From Streptomyces sp. NBC_00483 (GTDB lineage Bacteria > Actinomycetota > Actinomycetes > Streptomycetales > Streptomycetaceae), in the NCBI RefSeq assembly GCF_036013745.1, contig NZ_CP107880.1, positions 5,642,001 to 5,706,000 of the forward strand: DNA of 64,000 nucleotides, given 5' to 3'. Made by a program: the position numbers and the translations under genes. The notes below the pieces were generated by a model, which saw only the letters and a program-made list of their open reading frames with translations, was not told where the DNA came from and did no database searches. This document shows, one piece after another, positions 11,672 through 21,063 of the stretch (positions are counted from its first letter, which is position 1; the number at the start of each line of letters is the position of its first letter).

Positions 11672-11711
11672 GTCCAAGGAATGCTCCCAGGTGTCCAAGG
11701 AATGCCCCCAG
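11672..11711 (+). repeat. Two 19-bp direct repeats upstream of recQ
   Basis: GTCCAAGGAATGCTCCCAG at 11672-11690 recurs at 11693-11711 with one mismatch (T to C). The period is 21 bp, two helical turns, so both copies face the same side of the DNA. They lie about 90 bases upstream of the recQ start and just before a TGTGGATAA sequence at 11714-11722, which is the complement of the classical DnaA box. They could be a regulatory site for recQ; no function is known to me. Confidence 0.6.
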
Positions 11712-11797
11712 CCTGTGGATAACTTTCCGGGGTGTCAGTCCGGACCCCTATCGTTACTGGAGAAGTCGAGACGAGCTGGACGCACGGGGGCAGGGCG

Positions 11798-13759
11798 ATG
11801 GACGGGACACAGGTTATGAGCGAGGTGACCGGGAGCGAGGCGCTAGCCACGCTCCACCGGGTCTTCGGGTACGACGCTTTCCGCGGCGAGCAGGAAGCGA
11901 TCATCGATCACGTGGTGGGCGGTGGGGACGCCGTCGTGCTCATGCCGACCGGTGGCGGCAAATCGCTCTGCTACCAGATCCCGGCGCTGGTCAGAGCCGG
12001 TACGGGGATCGTCGTCTCGCCGCTGATCGCGCTGATGCAGGACCAGGTGGACGCGCTGCGGGCGCTCGGGGTGCGCGCCGGGTTCATGAACTCGACGCAG
12101 GACTTCGAGGAGCGCCGCCTCGTGGAGGCCGAGTTCCTCGCGGGCGAGCTCGACCTGCTCTATCTGGCGCCCGAGCGGCTGCGTCTCGACTCCACGCTCG
12201 GACTGCTCTCCCGCGGCAAGGTCTCCCTCTTCGCGATCGACGAAGCACACTGTGTCGCGCAGTGGGGCCACGACTTCCGTCCCGACTATCTGACGCTGTC
12301 CGTGCTCGGCCAGAACTGGCCCGACGTGCCGCGCATCGCCCTGACCGCGACGGCGACGCACGCCACGCACCAGGAGATCACCCAGCGCCTCGGCATGCCG
12401 GACGCCAAGCACTTCGTGGCGAGCTTCGACCGGCCCAACATCCAGTACCGGATCGTCGGCAAGGCCGACCCGAAGAAGCAGCTGCTCAGCTTCCTCAAGC
12501 AGGAGCACGAGGGCGACGCGGGCATCGTCTACTGCCTGTCCCGCAAGTCCGTGGAGGCGACAGCCGAGTTCCTCAGTCGCAACGGGATCGAGGCGGTGCC
12601 GTACCACGCGGGCCTGGACGCGGGCACGCGTGCGAGGCACCAGTCGCGGTTCCTGCGCGAGGAGGGCCTCGTCGTCTGCGCGACCATCGCGTTCGGCATG
12701 GGCATCGACAAGCCGGACGTACGGTTCGTCGCCCACCTCGACCTGCCGAAGTCCGTCGAGGGCTACTACCAGGAGACGGGCCGTGCCGGGCGTGACGGCA
12801 TGCCGTCGACGGCATGGATGGCGTACGGGCTGCAGGACGTGGTGCAGCAGCGGAAGCTGATCAACATGGGGGAGGGGGACGAGGCGTTCCGGCGCCGGGC
12901 CTCCGCCCACCTCGATTCGATGCTGGCGCTGTGCGAGACGGCGCAGTGCCGCCGGGCCCAGCTGCTCACCTACTTCGGGCAGGAGGGCGCCGAGTCCTGC
13001 GGCAACTGCGACACCTGCCTGTCGCCGCCCGAGACGTGGGACGGCACGGTCGCCGCGCAGAAGATCCTGTCGACCGTGGTGCGGCTGGAGCGGGAGCGGC
13101 GACAGAAGTTCGGCGCGGGCCAGATCATCGACATCCTGCTCGGCAAGCGCAGCGCCAAGGTCATCCAGTTCGACCACGACCAGCTCTCCGTCTTCGGTAT
13201 CGGCGAGGAGCTGGCCGAGACCGAATGGCGGGGCGTGGTGCGGCAGTTGCTGGCGCAGGGGCTCATCGCCGTCGAGGGCGAGTACGGGACGCTGGTGCTC
13301 ACCGAGGAGAGCGGCTCCGTGCTGGGGCGGCAGCGGGAGGTGCGGCTGCGCAAGGAGCCGAAGCCGGCGCCTCGTGCGGCGGTGGCCCGTGAGCGCAAGG
13401 GCAAGGCGCCCGCGGTCGAGCTGCCGGCGGAGGTGGCGCCGGTCTTCGAGGCGCTGCGGGCCTGGCGCGGGGCGCAGGCGAAGGAGCACGGGGTGCCGGC
13501 GTACGTCATCTTCCAGAATGCGACGCTCAGCGAGATCGCGCTGCAACAGCCCACGTCTCTGGACCAGTTGGGCACGATCGGTGGGGTGGGCGAGAAGAAG
13601 TTGGCTACGTGGGGGGAAGGTGTGCTGGGGGTTTTGGCGGGGCTCCGGGGTGACGCGGCGCCCTCCGGGGGCGGGCGGGACGACGAGCCCTGGCCCGATT
13701 ATGTGGGCCAGGAGCCGCCGCCGGAGGATGAGCCGGTGCCGGAGGATGTGGACTGGTAG
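11798..13759 (+). CDS. recQ: ATP-dependent DNA helicase RecQ
   Basis: 653-aa 3'-5' superfamily 2 DNA helicase of recombination and repair. Motif I is [12 protein letters not shown] (about residues 49-60), motif [20 protein letters not shown] (about 147), motif [10 protein letters not shown], motif [10 protein letters not shown], motif [14 protein letters not shown], motif [12 protein letters not shown]. The RecQ zinc-binding cysteines (CRRAQLL to CGNCDTC, about residues 383-407), an RQC winged helix and a C-terminal HRDC domain (about 545-615) follow. ATG 11798 is preceded by a purine-rich GGGGGCAGGG; ATG 11816 and GTG 11732 are alternatives. The linker before the HRDC domain is basic and longer than in E. 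coli RecQ (609 aa). Confidence 0.95.
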   Translation: MDGTQVMSEVTGSEALATLHRVFGYDAFRGEQEAIIDHVVGGGDAVVLMPTGGGKSLCYQIPALVRAGTGIVVSPLIALMQDQVDALRALGVRAGFMNSTQDFEERRLVEAEFLAGELDLLYLAPERLRLDSTLGLLSRGKVSLFAIDEAHCVAQWGHDFRPDYLTLSVLGQNWPDVPRIALTATATHATHQEITQRLGMPDAKHFVASFDRPNIQYRIVGKADPKKQLLSFLKQEHEGDAGIVYCLSRKSVEATAEFLSRNGIEAVPYHAGLDAGTRARHQSRFLREEGLVVCATIAFGMGIDKPDVRFVAHLDLPKSVEGYYQETGRAGRDGMPSTAWMAYGLQDVVQQRKLINMGEGDEAFRRRASAHLDSMLALCETAQCRRAQLLTYFGQEGAESCGNCDTCLSPPETWDGTVAAQKILSTVVRLERERRQKFGAGQIIDILLGKRSAKVIQFDHDQLSVFGIGEELAETEWRGVVRQLLAQGLIAVEGEYGTLVLTEESGSVLGRQREVRLRKEPKPAPRAAVARERKGKAPAVELPAEVAPVFEALRAWRGAQAKEHGVPAYVIFQNATLSEIALQQPTSLDQLGTIGGVGEKKLATWGEGVLGVLAGLRGDAAPSGGGRDDEPWPDYVGQEPPPEDEPVPEDVDW

Positions 13760-13776
13760 CACGGGGTGGGCGTCTC

Positions 13777-13800
13777 GGGGCTCTGCCCCGGACCCCGCGG
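13777..13800. repeat. 24-bp intergenic GC repeat, copy 1
   Basis: A GC-rich sequence starting CGGGGCTCTGCCCCGGACCC that matches 23 of 24 bases of 18953-18976. Both copies lie between convergent gene ends and contain the small dyad GGGGCTCYGCCCC. It probably acts as a bidirectional terminator between recQ and the fumarylacetoacetase gene. Confidence 0.7.
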
Positions 13801-13870
13801 GCTCTCGTCCAAAGAGCGGGGCTTAATTTGCTCACCCGGCCGGAGGGGCTTGCCCCGCCCCCGGTGTCAC

Positions 13871-15208
13871 TCAGGTTGAGGGCACGATGCGGCCCGTGAC
13901 CTCGCCCAGTTGGACCCTCGCGCCGTCCGGGCCGGGGGCCCAGGCGGAGAGGGTGACCACGTCGCCGTTCTCCAGGAAGCCGCGTTTGCCGTCGGGGAGG
14001 GGGAGTGGCTGTTGGCCGTTCCAGGTGATTTCGATCAGGGAGCCGCGCTCGTTTTCCTCCGTGCCGCTGATCGTGCCTGAGCCGTAGAGGTCGCCGGTGC
14101 GCAGGGAGGCGCCGTTGACCGTCATATGGGCGAGCATCTGGGCGCCCGTCCAGTACATGCCGGAGAAGGGGGGTTCGGAGATGACCTGGCCGTTGAGGGT
14201 GACCGTGATACGCAGGTCGTAGCCGGCCGGGTCTGCGGTCGCCTCGGGGCCGCTGTCGTCCAGGTAGGGGAGCAGCGGCACTGTCCGCTCCGGCGGGCCC
14301 ACGCGGGCCGCGTCCAGGGCTTCGAGCGGGGTGATCCACGCGGAGATCGACGTCGCGAAAGACTTGCCGAGGTGCGGGCCGAGCGGCACCGTCTCCCAGT
14401 TCTGGATGTCGCGCGCCGACCAGTCGTTGAGGAGGCAGAGGCCGAAGACGTGGTCCCGGTAGGACGCCAGCGGGACCGGTGTGCCCTGCTGCGACGGGAC
14501 ACCCACCACGTAGCCGACCTCCGTCTCGATGTCGAGGCGGACGGACGGGCCGAAGACCGGGGCCGGGTCGGCCGGGGCCTTGCGCTGGCCCGAGGGGCGC
14601 ACCACGTCCGTGCCGGAGACGACGACCGTGCCGGAGCGGCCGTGGTAACCCACCGGCATGTGCTTCCAGTTGGGCTTCAGGGGCTCCTCGTCGGGGCGGA
14701 AGAGGCGGCCGAGGTTCGAGGCGTGGTTCTCGGACGCGTAGAAGTCGACGTAGTCCGCGACCTCGAACGGGAGGTGCAGCGTGACCGAGGAGAGGGGGTG
14801 CAGGAAGGGGCGGACGACCTCGCGGTGGGCCGGGACCGTGACCCAGGCCGTCAGGGCGCGGCGCACGTCGGACCAGGTCGTACGACCGGCCGCCAGCAGG
14901 GAGTTGAGGCTCGGGCGGGCCAGGAGCGTGACGTACGGGGAGCCGAGGGCCGCGGCGGCGCCGCCCGCGTCCAGGACGTGATCCCCTATCCGGACGCCCA
15001 CCGAGCGCCCGGCGCCGCCCGAAGTGCCGCTCGAAGCGTCGCCCGAAGTGCCGCCCGAGCCGCCGCCGGAGGCGTCGTCGGCGAGGGAGAAGACTCCGTA
15101 CGGAAGGTTGTGCGGGCCGAAGGGGTGGCCTTCGGGAAGGTCGAGTGGGTCGAGACGGCCGAGCGGGGTGGGCTCGGACGCGGACTCGGAGGTGGCTGCG
15201 GGTGCCAT
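13871..15208 (-). CDS. fahA: Fumarylacetoacetase
   Basis: 445-aa hydrolase that splits fumarylacetoacetate to fumarate and acetoacetate, the last step of tyrosine/homogentisate breakdown. Visible family motifs are HNLPYGVFS near the N-terminus, DFYASENHASN (metal Asp and catalytic His), NWKHMPVGYHGR, LDIETEVGYVVG (two metal Glu) and LLNDWSARDIQNWE (metal Asp), and the length is that of the family. The ATG at 15208 is taken; GTG 15223 would add five residues, and neither has a strong ribosome binding site. An N-terminal Ala/Ser/Glu-rich stretch and a low-complexity Ser/Gly/Thr insertion (about residues 55-75) are lineage-specific. Monocistronic, convergent with recQ. Confidence 0.93.
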   Translation of the reverse strand: MAPAATSESASEPTPLGRLDPLDLPEGHPFGPHNLPYGVFSLADDASGGGSGGTSGDASSGTSGGAGRSVGVRIGDHVLDAGGAAAALGSPYVTLLARPSLNSLLAAGRTTWSDVRRALTAWVTVPAHREVVRPFLHPLSSVTLHLPFEVADYVDFYASENHASNLGRLFRPDEEPLKPNWKHMPVGYHGRSGTVVVSGTDVVRPSGQRKAPADPAPVFGPSVRLDIETEVGYVVGVPSQQGTPVPLASYRDHVFGLCLLNDWSARDIQNWETVPLGPHLGKSFATSISAWITPLEALDAARVGPPERTVPLLPYLDDSGPEATADPAGYDLRITVTLNGQVISEPPFSGMYWTGAQMLAHMTVNGASLRTGDLYGSGTISGTEENERGSLIEITWNGQQPLPLPDGKRGFLENGDVVTLSAWAPGPDGARVQLGEVTGRIVPST

Positions 15209-15402
15209 GCCTGCGGGCCTCACTTTCCATTCGGGTGCGCCACACGTTACGTGGGAGGTGCCGTATAGCGGCAGTGCCTAAAGAGTTCGCAATGTCCGAA
15301 TGACCCGTTGATGGAGTGGTGGGTTCCGGCTTAGCGTCATTGTCCGGTGGGCACGGACGGGGCTGAGCCCTGCATTCAAGGTCCGGGTCCAAGGGGGGAC
15401 GC

Positions 15403-16704
15403 GTGGGGGGACCCGTGGCCGGGAGCACCAGGAGTGACGGCAGTGCCGGAGGCGTGCCGTTCGCCGTGGACCGTGATGTCCCGGGCCTGATCGTGAAGTT
15501 CGGCGACTATCCGTTGCACCACGGAGGAGTGGGCGCGATCCGCAGCCTGGGGCGCCTCGGCGTGCCGATGTACGCGATCACGGAGGACCGGTACACACCC
15601 GCGGCGGCCTCGCGTTATCTGCGCCGGGCCTTTACCTGGCGCACGACGGGCACGGAGGAACCGGAGCGGCTTGTCGAGGGGCTGCTGCGCGCCGCCCGCC
15701 GGATCGGCCGGCCGACGGTGCTGATCCCGACGGACGAGGAAGCCGCGGTCCTCATCGCCGAGCACCAGGACCCGCTCGCCGGTGCGGGCCTGCTCTTCCC
15801 GCGGGTGGAGCGGGAGTTGCCGCGCCGTCTCGCGAGCAAGCAGGGGCTGCACGAACTGTGCGTGGAGCACGGCATTCCGTCGCCGACGGCCGCGTTCCCG
15901 ATGTCGTACGCGGACATCGAGGAGTTCGCGGTGAAGGCCCGGTTCCCGGTCGTGGCGAAGAACCGGGAGGCGTTCACGCGGCGCTCGCAGCCCGCCGTCA
16001 ACGGGACCACGAAGATCGCGACCCCGGCAGGACTGCGTCAACTCGCCCTCGACTGGGGCGAGAAGCCCGGCGTGATCCTCCAGGAGTATCTGCCGCGCGA
16101 GGACGCCGAGGACTGGATCGTGCACGCGTACTTCGACCAGGACTCCACGCCGCTCGCGATGTTCACCGGGGTCAAGGTCCGCTCCTGGCCGCCGCACGCG
16201 GGCATGACGGCGAACGCGTACGTCGTCGACAATCCGGAACTCGCGGACGTCGCCGCACGTTTCATCAAACAGATCGGCTTCACCGGAATCATCGACCTCG
16301 ACCTGCGCTTCGACCGGCGCGACGGACAGTACAAGCTGCTCGATTTCAATCCGCGGATGGGCGCCCAGTTCCGCCTCTTCGAGAACGAGGCGGGCGTCGA
16401 TGTCGTCCGTGCCATGCACCTCGCACTCACCGGCCGCACCGTTCCGGAGGGGGAACAGCGGGCGGGACACCGCTACGTCGTCGAGAACATCGACCTGCCG
16501 GCCCTGCTGGCGTACCGGCGCAGCGGCTATACGACCCCGCACGCCCCGTCCCGCGCGAGCGGCACGGAGCTGGCGTGGTGGGCGGCCGACGATCCGCGGC
16601 CGTTCTTCACGATGCTCGCCCGGCTCGTAAGGCCCGGAGCGAAGCATCTGTACCAGCTGTGGCGGACCAACCGCCGCGGCAGCAGCACCGGTTCGGCCGC
16701 CTAG
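15403..16704 (+). CDS. ATP-grasp carboxylate-amine ligase-like protein
   Basis: 433-aa cytosolic ATP-grasp enzyme. The N-terminal pre-ATP-grasp domain is followed by the ATP-binding core, with KNREAFTRR as a likely ATP-contact Lys region, VILQEYLPREDAEDWIVHAYF for the lid and adenine-binding segment, and IIDLDLRFDRR plus LLDFNPRMGAQFRLF holding the metal-binding Asp/Asn. This pattern fits enzymes that form amide or peptide-like bonds via acyl phosphates (D-aspartate ligase and related families), but the substrate cannot be read from the sequence. The GTG at 15403 follows GGGGGGACGC. It is followed after 71 bases by an FAD oxidoreductase that is probably co-transcribed. Confidence 0.8.
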   Translation: MGGPVAGSTRSDGSAGGVPFAVDRDVPGLIVKFGDYPLHHGGVGAIRSLGRLGVPMYAITEDRYTPAAASRYLRRAFTWRTTGTEEPERLVEGLLRAARRIGRPTVLIPTDEEAAVLIAEHQDPLAGAGLLFPRVERELPRRLASKQGLHELCVEHGIPSPTAAFPMSYADIEEFAVKARFPVVAKNREAFTRRSQPAVNGTTKIATPAGLRQLALDWGEKPGVILQEYLPREDAEDWIVHAYFDQDSTPLAMFTGVKVRSWPPHAGMTANAYVVDNPELADVAARFIKQIGFTGIIDLDLRFDRRDGQYKLLDFNPRMGAQFRLFENEAGVDVVRAMHLALTGRTVPEGEQRAGHRYVVENIDLPALLAYRRSGYTTPHAPSRASGTELAWWAADDPRPFFTMLARLVRPGAKHLYQLWRTNRRGSSTGSAA

Positions 16705-16775
16705 TACACCCGGCGGCAGGGCCGGAACGAAGTGGACGAAGTAGGTGACACGGCGTCGTCCTGGGGAGGGGCTTC

Positions 16776-17978
16776 GTGAATCATCCGGTAGCAGTCATTG
16801 GGGCGGGGCCCTACGGCCTGTCCACCGCGGCGCATTTGAGGGCGCGCGGGATACCCGTCAGGGTCTTCGGGGAACCCATGGTGAGCTGGCGCTCGCACAT
16901 GCCCGAAGGCATGATCCTCAAGTCGGTGCCGTCCGCGTCGAACATCGACGCGCCGCAGCGCGGACACAAGCTGGTCGACTACTGCGACGCGGCAGGGATC
17001 AAGCGGCTCGTCACGGACGAGGACCTGATATCCGCCGACACGTTCGTGGCGTACGGCGACTGGTTCCAGAAGAGGCTGGTGCCCGAGCTCGAGCGGGTGC
17101 GGGTCGTCTCCGTGGACCGGCGCGGGCGCGAGGGCTTCGAGCTGAAGCTGGACTCGGGCGAGCAGTTCACGGCGCGGGCGGTGGTCGTCGCCACCGGCCT
17201 GTCCGGCCTGGAGCACCTGCCAGGGGAGTTCGCCGCGGCTGTGCCGGACGGACCTGCCCTCACGGGCCCGGTCTCGCACAGCGCGCAGCACCACGACCTG
17301 TCGCGGTTCGCGGGCAAGGAGCTGATCGTCGTCGGTGCGGGCCAGTCCGCGCTGGAGACGGCGGCGCTCGCTGCGGAGGCGGGCGCGACGGTGACGGTGG
17401 TCGGGCGCGGCAAGGGCCGGGTGCGCTTCGGGGCGCCGCCGTGGCAGCAGCCGAAGTTCCGCCCGGAGACTCCGTTCGGCAACGCGTGGTCGCTCTACGC
17501 GCTCACGTACTACCCGCACCCGTACCGCCGTCTCCCGCCGCAGGCGCGGCACTTCCTGGTCCGGAGGGTGCTCGGGCCGCTGGGCGCGTGGTGGCTGAAG
17601 GAGCGGTTCGAGGGCAAGGTCGCGGTGCGCGACGTCGCGGGGATCGAGCGGGTGACGGTGTCCCAGGGGGCGCCCGTCCTGAGCGTGCGCACGCTCGGCG
17701 GGCGCGCCGACGACCTGTCGGCCGACCATGTCATCGCGGCGACGGGGTACCGGGTGGACCTGGCGGCGATGCCGTTCCTGGGCGAGGGGCTGCGCACGCG
17801 GCTCGCCACCAGCCGGGGCACGCCGCGGCTCGGCGCCGGCTATGTGTCGTCCGTTCCCGGCCTGTACTTCACGGGCATGCTGGGCGGGTCCTCGTACGGC
17901 CCTGTCATGCGCTTCGTGTGTGGCACGGAGTTCGCCTCGCCGCGGCTCGCCCGGCACCTCGCGTCGGCGCACGGTTGA
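16776..17978 (+). CDS. FAD/NAD(P)-dependent oxidoreductase (lysine/ornithine N-monooxygenase-like)
   Basis: 400-aa two-dinucleotide-binding flavoprotein. The FAD motif is VIGAGPYGLST at residues 7-17, a second Rossmann motif VVGAGQSALETAAL lies near residue 186 for NAD(P)H, and the ATG motifs VVATGLSG and AATGYRVD are present. The fold resembles flavin monooxygenases of the lysine/ornithine N-hydroxylase group, but the substrate is unknown. The GTG at 16776 has GGGGAGGGG at 16763-16771. It is placed directly behind the ATP-grasp gene, so the two probably modify the same small molecule (inference). Confidence 0.82.
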   Translation: MNHPVAVIGAGPYGLSTAAHLRARGIPVRVFGEPMVSWRSHMPEGMILKSVPSASNIDAPQRGHKLVDYCDAAGIKRLVTDEDLISADTFVAYGDWFQKRLVPELERVRVVSVDRRGREGFELKLDSGEQFTARAVVVATGLSGLEHLPGEFAAAVPDGPALTGPVSHSAQHHDLSRFAGKELIVVGAGQSALETAALAAEAGATVTVVGRGKGRVRFGAPPWQQPKFRPETPFGNAWSLYALTYYPHPYRRLPPQARHFLVRRVLGPLGAWWLKERFEGKVAVRDVAGIERVTVSQGAPVLSVRTLGGRADDLSADHVIAATGYRVDLAAMPFLGEGLRTRLATSRGTPRLGAGYVSSVPGLYFTGMLGGSSYGPVMRFVCGTEFASPRLARHLASAHG

Positions 17979-18135
17979 CGGGTGTCACCCGCAACTACCG
18001 GTGTTCTTGGACCGGTTGACCGATCCGGGGTGTAACCCGAACAGATGACACGACCACGTCGTGACCGGCCGTACCTTGCCAGGGCGGCCGGTACTCGACG
18101 GGTCGGGGGGACGGCCGGTCCGTATTCTTCGGATC

Positions 18136-18939
18136 ATGTCCGCACCCGCATATGCACTCATCGCCACTGACCTGGACGGCACGCTGCTGCGCGCCGACGA
18201 CACGGTCTCCGACCGGACCCGCGACGCCCTGGCGGCGGCCGTCGCCGCGGGCGCCCGGCACATCGTGGTGACGGGGCGGCCCGCGCCCCGCGTGAAGCCG
18301 ATCCTCGACGACCTCGGCGGGAGCGGACTCGCCGTGTGCGCGCAGGGGGCGCAGCTGTACGACGGCGTGCGGGACCGGCTGCTGTGGTCGCTGACGATCG
18401 ACCGGGACCTCGCCGAGCAGGCCCTCGGGAAGATCGAGGCCGAGGTCGGACAGGTGTACGCGGCTGTCGACCAGGACGGGGTGGAGGGCCTCACGCTCAT
18501 CGAGCCCGGCTACCTCATGCCGCATCCGACGCTGCCGGCGGTACGGGTCCGGGGGCGCGCGGCGCTCTGGGCCGAGCCGATCAGCAAGGTGCTGCTGCGC
18601 CACCCGTCGCTGTCCGACGACGAGTTGGCGGCGGTGGCGAGAGCCGCGGTGGGGCCGCTCGCCATCGTCACGATGTCCGGGCCCGGGACGGTCGAGTTGC
18701 AGCCGCGGGGCGTGACGAAGGCGACGGGGCTCAGCCTGGCCGCGGAGCGGCTCGGTGTGGGAGCCGCCGGCACGATTGCCTTCGGCGATATGCCGAACGA
18801 TGTGCCGATGTTCGCGTGGGCGGGGCGGGGCGTCGCCGTGGCCAACGCGCATCCCGAGCTCAAGGCGGTCGCCGACGAGGTGACTTCGTCGAATGAGGAG
18901 GACGGGGTGGCGGTGGTCCTGGACAGGCTGCTGGCCTGA
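18136..18939 (+). CDS. HAD-superfamily phosphatase, Cof/IIB type
   Basis: 267-aa soluble hydrolase. Motif I is ATDLDGTLL (nucleophile Asp near residue 11), motif II VVTGRPAP, motif III Lys in the KVLLRH/TKATGL region, and motif IV FGDMPNDVPMFAWAG. The C2-type cap between motifs II and III puts it in the Cof/YbiV group of sugar-phosphate or nucleotide phosphatases; the substrate is not predictable. ATG 18136 is the start that leaves the canonical short N-terminus before motif I; an upstream in-frame GTG at 18061 would add 25 unrelated residues. Confidence 0.9.
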   Translation: MSAPAYALIATDLDGTLLRADDTVSDRTRDALAAAVAAGARHIVVTGRPAPRVKPILDDLGGSGLAVCAQGAQLYDGVRDRLLWSLTIDRDLAEQALGKIEAEVGQVYAAVDQDGVEGLTLIEPGYLMPHPTLPAVRVRGRAALWAEPISKVLLRHPSLSDDELAAVARAAVGPLAIVTMSGPGTVELQPRGVTKATGLSLAAERLGVGAAGTIAFGDMPNDVPMFAWAGRGVAVANAHPELKAVADEVTSSNEEDGVAVVLDRLLA

Positions 18940-18952
18940 CGGACCCACGCCA

Positions 18953-19026
18953 CGGGGCTCCGCCCCGGACCCCGCGCCTCAAACGCCGGCGGGGCTGGAA
19001 AAGCTCAAGCGCCGGAGGGGCTGGAA
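18953..19026. repeat. Intergenic repeat cluster between convergent genes, copy 2
   Basis: 18953-18976 is the second copy (23/24 identical) of the repeat at 13777-13800. It is followed by two tandem 23-bp units, 18978-19000 and 19004-19026, sharing CTCAARCGCCGGMGGGGCTG and differing at two positions. The cluster fills the whole gap between the HAD gene and the oppositely oriented CocE-like gene, and can fold into GC hairpins. It resembles repetitive 3'-intergenic elements that are widespread in streptomycetes. Confidence 0.7.
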
Positions 19027-19029
19027 TTG

Positions 19030-21054
19030 CTACCCCGCCGTCCGCGGAATGCGCTTCTCCCACGTCCGGTGGAACACCACCTCGTCCCCGTCCCGGCAGA
19101 TCACCTCGCTCGACGTGACGAACTCCGTTGCCGTGCAGGTGATTTCGGAGTGGGTTTCGACGTGGGCGTCCCAGGCCTGGTCCGGGCGGTGCAGGCGGAT
19201 CGTCCAGTCGGAGCGGGTGCGGGCCGACAGGGGGTCGGACTCGTTGATGACGTACGTCTCCAGCGCGTCCTCGGTGAACTCCAGGCCGTCCGGGTACAGG
19301 CGCGTGCCGCCGTAGCGCGGGTCGACCTCCATGCGCCACTCGCCCGCCGCGACGTCCCGTACGACGAGGCGTTCCGGGCGCGGGCCCTCCAGCGTCTCCG
19401 GGTAGACCACCCCGAGCGGCTCCGACTGCTCGGGGCCGGCGAAGGCGATGTCACCGCCCGGTTCGGCGCCGCGCACCGGGAGTTCCAGCGCGCTGCCCAC
19501 CGGGTCGAGCGTGAACCCGGCCTCCGAACCGGCCTGCGGCCAGATCCACGGCCAGTACGCGGACGAGACCGCGAGCCGGATGCGGTGCCCGGCGGGGAAG
19601 GCGTGGCCGATGCCGTTCAGGTCGAACGTCACGTCCTCCGTCGTCCCCGGCTCCCACGGCACGTTCTGATCGCGTCCGTGTCGGGAGGACAGGTTGAGGA
19701 CGCCGCGCGTCACCAGCGTCGAGGAGCCGTCCGGCGCCACGTCGCACACCCGCGCCACGACCTGTCCGCGTTCCACCGGGCACGTCAGCCGCAGCGTCAC
19801 GCGCGGCCGGCCGAGCACCTGTACGTCCTGCGGCACCTCGAACTCGAAGCACGCCGACTTCGCGTCCTCCTCGCGCTGGTCGGGCGGCAGGTCCGCGTCG
19901 TTCCCGAACGGGAAGAAGCGGCCCGCGTCGAGGCCCGTGTGCTGCGGCGAACGCACGATCTGGGCCGGGCCCTGGAGCGCGTACCGGACGGGGGAGACGT
20001 TCGGGGACGGCCAGGACGGCTCGCCGACCCAGCGGCCCGGCAGCTGCTCGTAGACGGTCGCCGGCGGGTGCGAGTCGCTGATGTACGAGCGGAGCTTGGG
20101 CTCGGACATGACGCCCGTCTCCTCGCCCTTCAGCCAGTGGTCCCACCAGCGCAGCGTCTCCTGGAGGAAGCCGATGGCCGGGCCCGGCGGCAGCCCGCGG
20201 TCCGGGTACTGGTGCGACCAGGGGCCGATGATGCCGCGCATCTGCTCGTCGGGGAGGTGCTCCGCGAGCCGCAGCACCGTGTCCCGGTACGGGTCGTGCC
20301 AGCCGCCGACCGCGAGCACGCCCGCCTTGATCGCGGAGTAGTCCTCGCAGACGCTGCCGTGCCGCCAGTAGTCGTCGCGGGTCTGGTGGTCGAGCCACGT
20401 GTGGATGAACGGGTCGACGGCGTCGAGGCGCTTCGTCCACATGTCCTTCCAGGCGTCCCCGACGTACTTCGGGTCCGGCGGGCGCGACACGAACGCGAGC
20501 ATCGTCGCCGCCCACGCGTGCATGTCCACGGCGAGCACGGAGCCGCCCATGTAGTGCACGTCGTTGTCGTAGCGGTCGTCCGCCGAGCAGACGGTCACGA
20601 TCGCCTTCAGCGGCTCGGGGGCGAGGGCCGCGATCTGGAGGGAGTTGAAGCCGCCCCAGGAGATGCCGAACATGCCGACCTTGCCGGAGGACCAGGGCTG
20701 CGCGGCGAGCCAGTTCACGACCTCGACGCCGTCGGCGAGCTCCGTCTCGGAGTACTCGTCGGTCGGCATGCCCTCGCTGTTGCCGTGCCCGCGCACGTCC
20801 ACGCGCACGGAGGCGTAGCCATGGCCCGCGTACCAGGGGTGCCGCTGCCAGTCGCGCGGCGCCGTCCAGTCGGAGGCCCGGTACGGGAGGTATTCGAGGA
20901 GGACCGGCACGGGATCGTCGGTCACGGGACGCCATACGCGGGCGAAGAGCGTCGTCCCGTCCGACAGGGGTACGCGGATGTCCTCGCGGACCGTTCCGAA
21001 GGGGAACTCGGTCCGGATCGTCGGCGAATTCGGCTGGGGGGTCGTGGGAGTCAT
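19030..21054 (-). CDS. CocE/NonD-type serine hydrolase (X-Pro dipeptidyl-peptidase S15 family)
   Basis: 674-aa alpha/beta hydrolase with the CocE/NonD catalytic domain at the N-terminus and the C-terminal galactose-binding-like beta-sandwich (X-Pro dipeptidyl-peptidase C-terminal domain). The nucleophile is Ser132 in GISWGGFNS, and VRVDVRGHGNSEG precedes it. No signal peptide is seen, so it is probably cytoplasmic. ATG 21054 has TGAGG upstream. It lies 9 bases downstream of a peptide transporter gene in the same direction, which supports a peptidase role on imported peptides, although the family also contains ester and amide hydrolases such as cocaine esterase. Confidence 0.88.
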   Translation of the reverse strand: MTPTTPQPNSPTIRTEFPFGTVREDIRVPLSDGTTLFARVWRPVTDDPVPVLLEYLPYRASDWTAPRDWQRHPWYAGHGYASVRVDVRGHGNSEGMPTDEYSETELADGVEVVNWLAAQPWSSGKVGMFGISWGGFNSLQIAALAPEPLKAIVTVCSADDRYDNDVHYMGGSVLAVDMHAWAATMLAFVSRPPDPKYVGDAWKDMWTKRLDAVDPFIHTWLDHQTRDDYWRHGSVCEDYSAIKAGVLAVGGWHDPYRDTVLRLAEHLPDEQMRGIIGPWSHQYPDRGLPPGPAIGFLQETLRWWDHWLKGEETGVMSEPKLRSYISDSHPPATVYEQLPGRWVGEPSWPSPNVSPVRYALQGPAQIVRSPQHTGLDAGRFFPFGNDADLPPDQREEDAKSACFEFEVPQDVQVLGRPRVTLRLTCPVERGQVVARVCDVAPDGSSTLVTRGVLNLSSRHGRDQNVPWEPGTTEDVTFDLNGIGHAFPAGHRIRLAVSSAYWPWIWPQAGSEAGFTLDPVGSALELPVRGAEPGGDIAFAGPEQSEPLGVVYPETLEGPRPERLVVRDVAAGEWRMEVDPRYGGTRLYPDGLEFTEDALETYVINESDPLSARTRSDWTIRLHRPDQAWDAHVETHSEITCTATEFVTSSEVICRDGDEVVFHRTWEKRIPRTAG

Positions 21055-21063
21055 GGGGAAACC

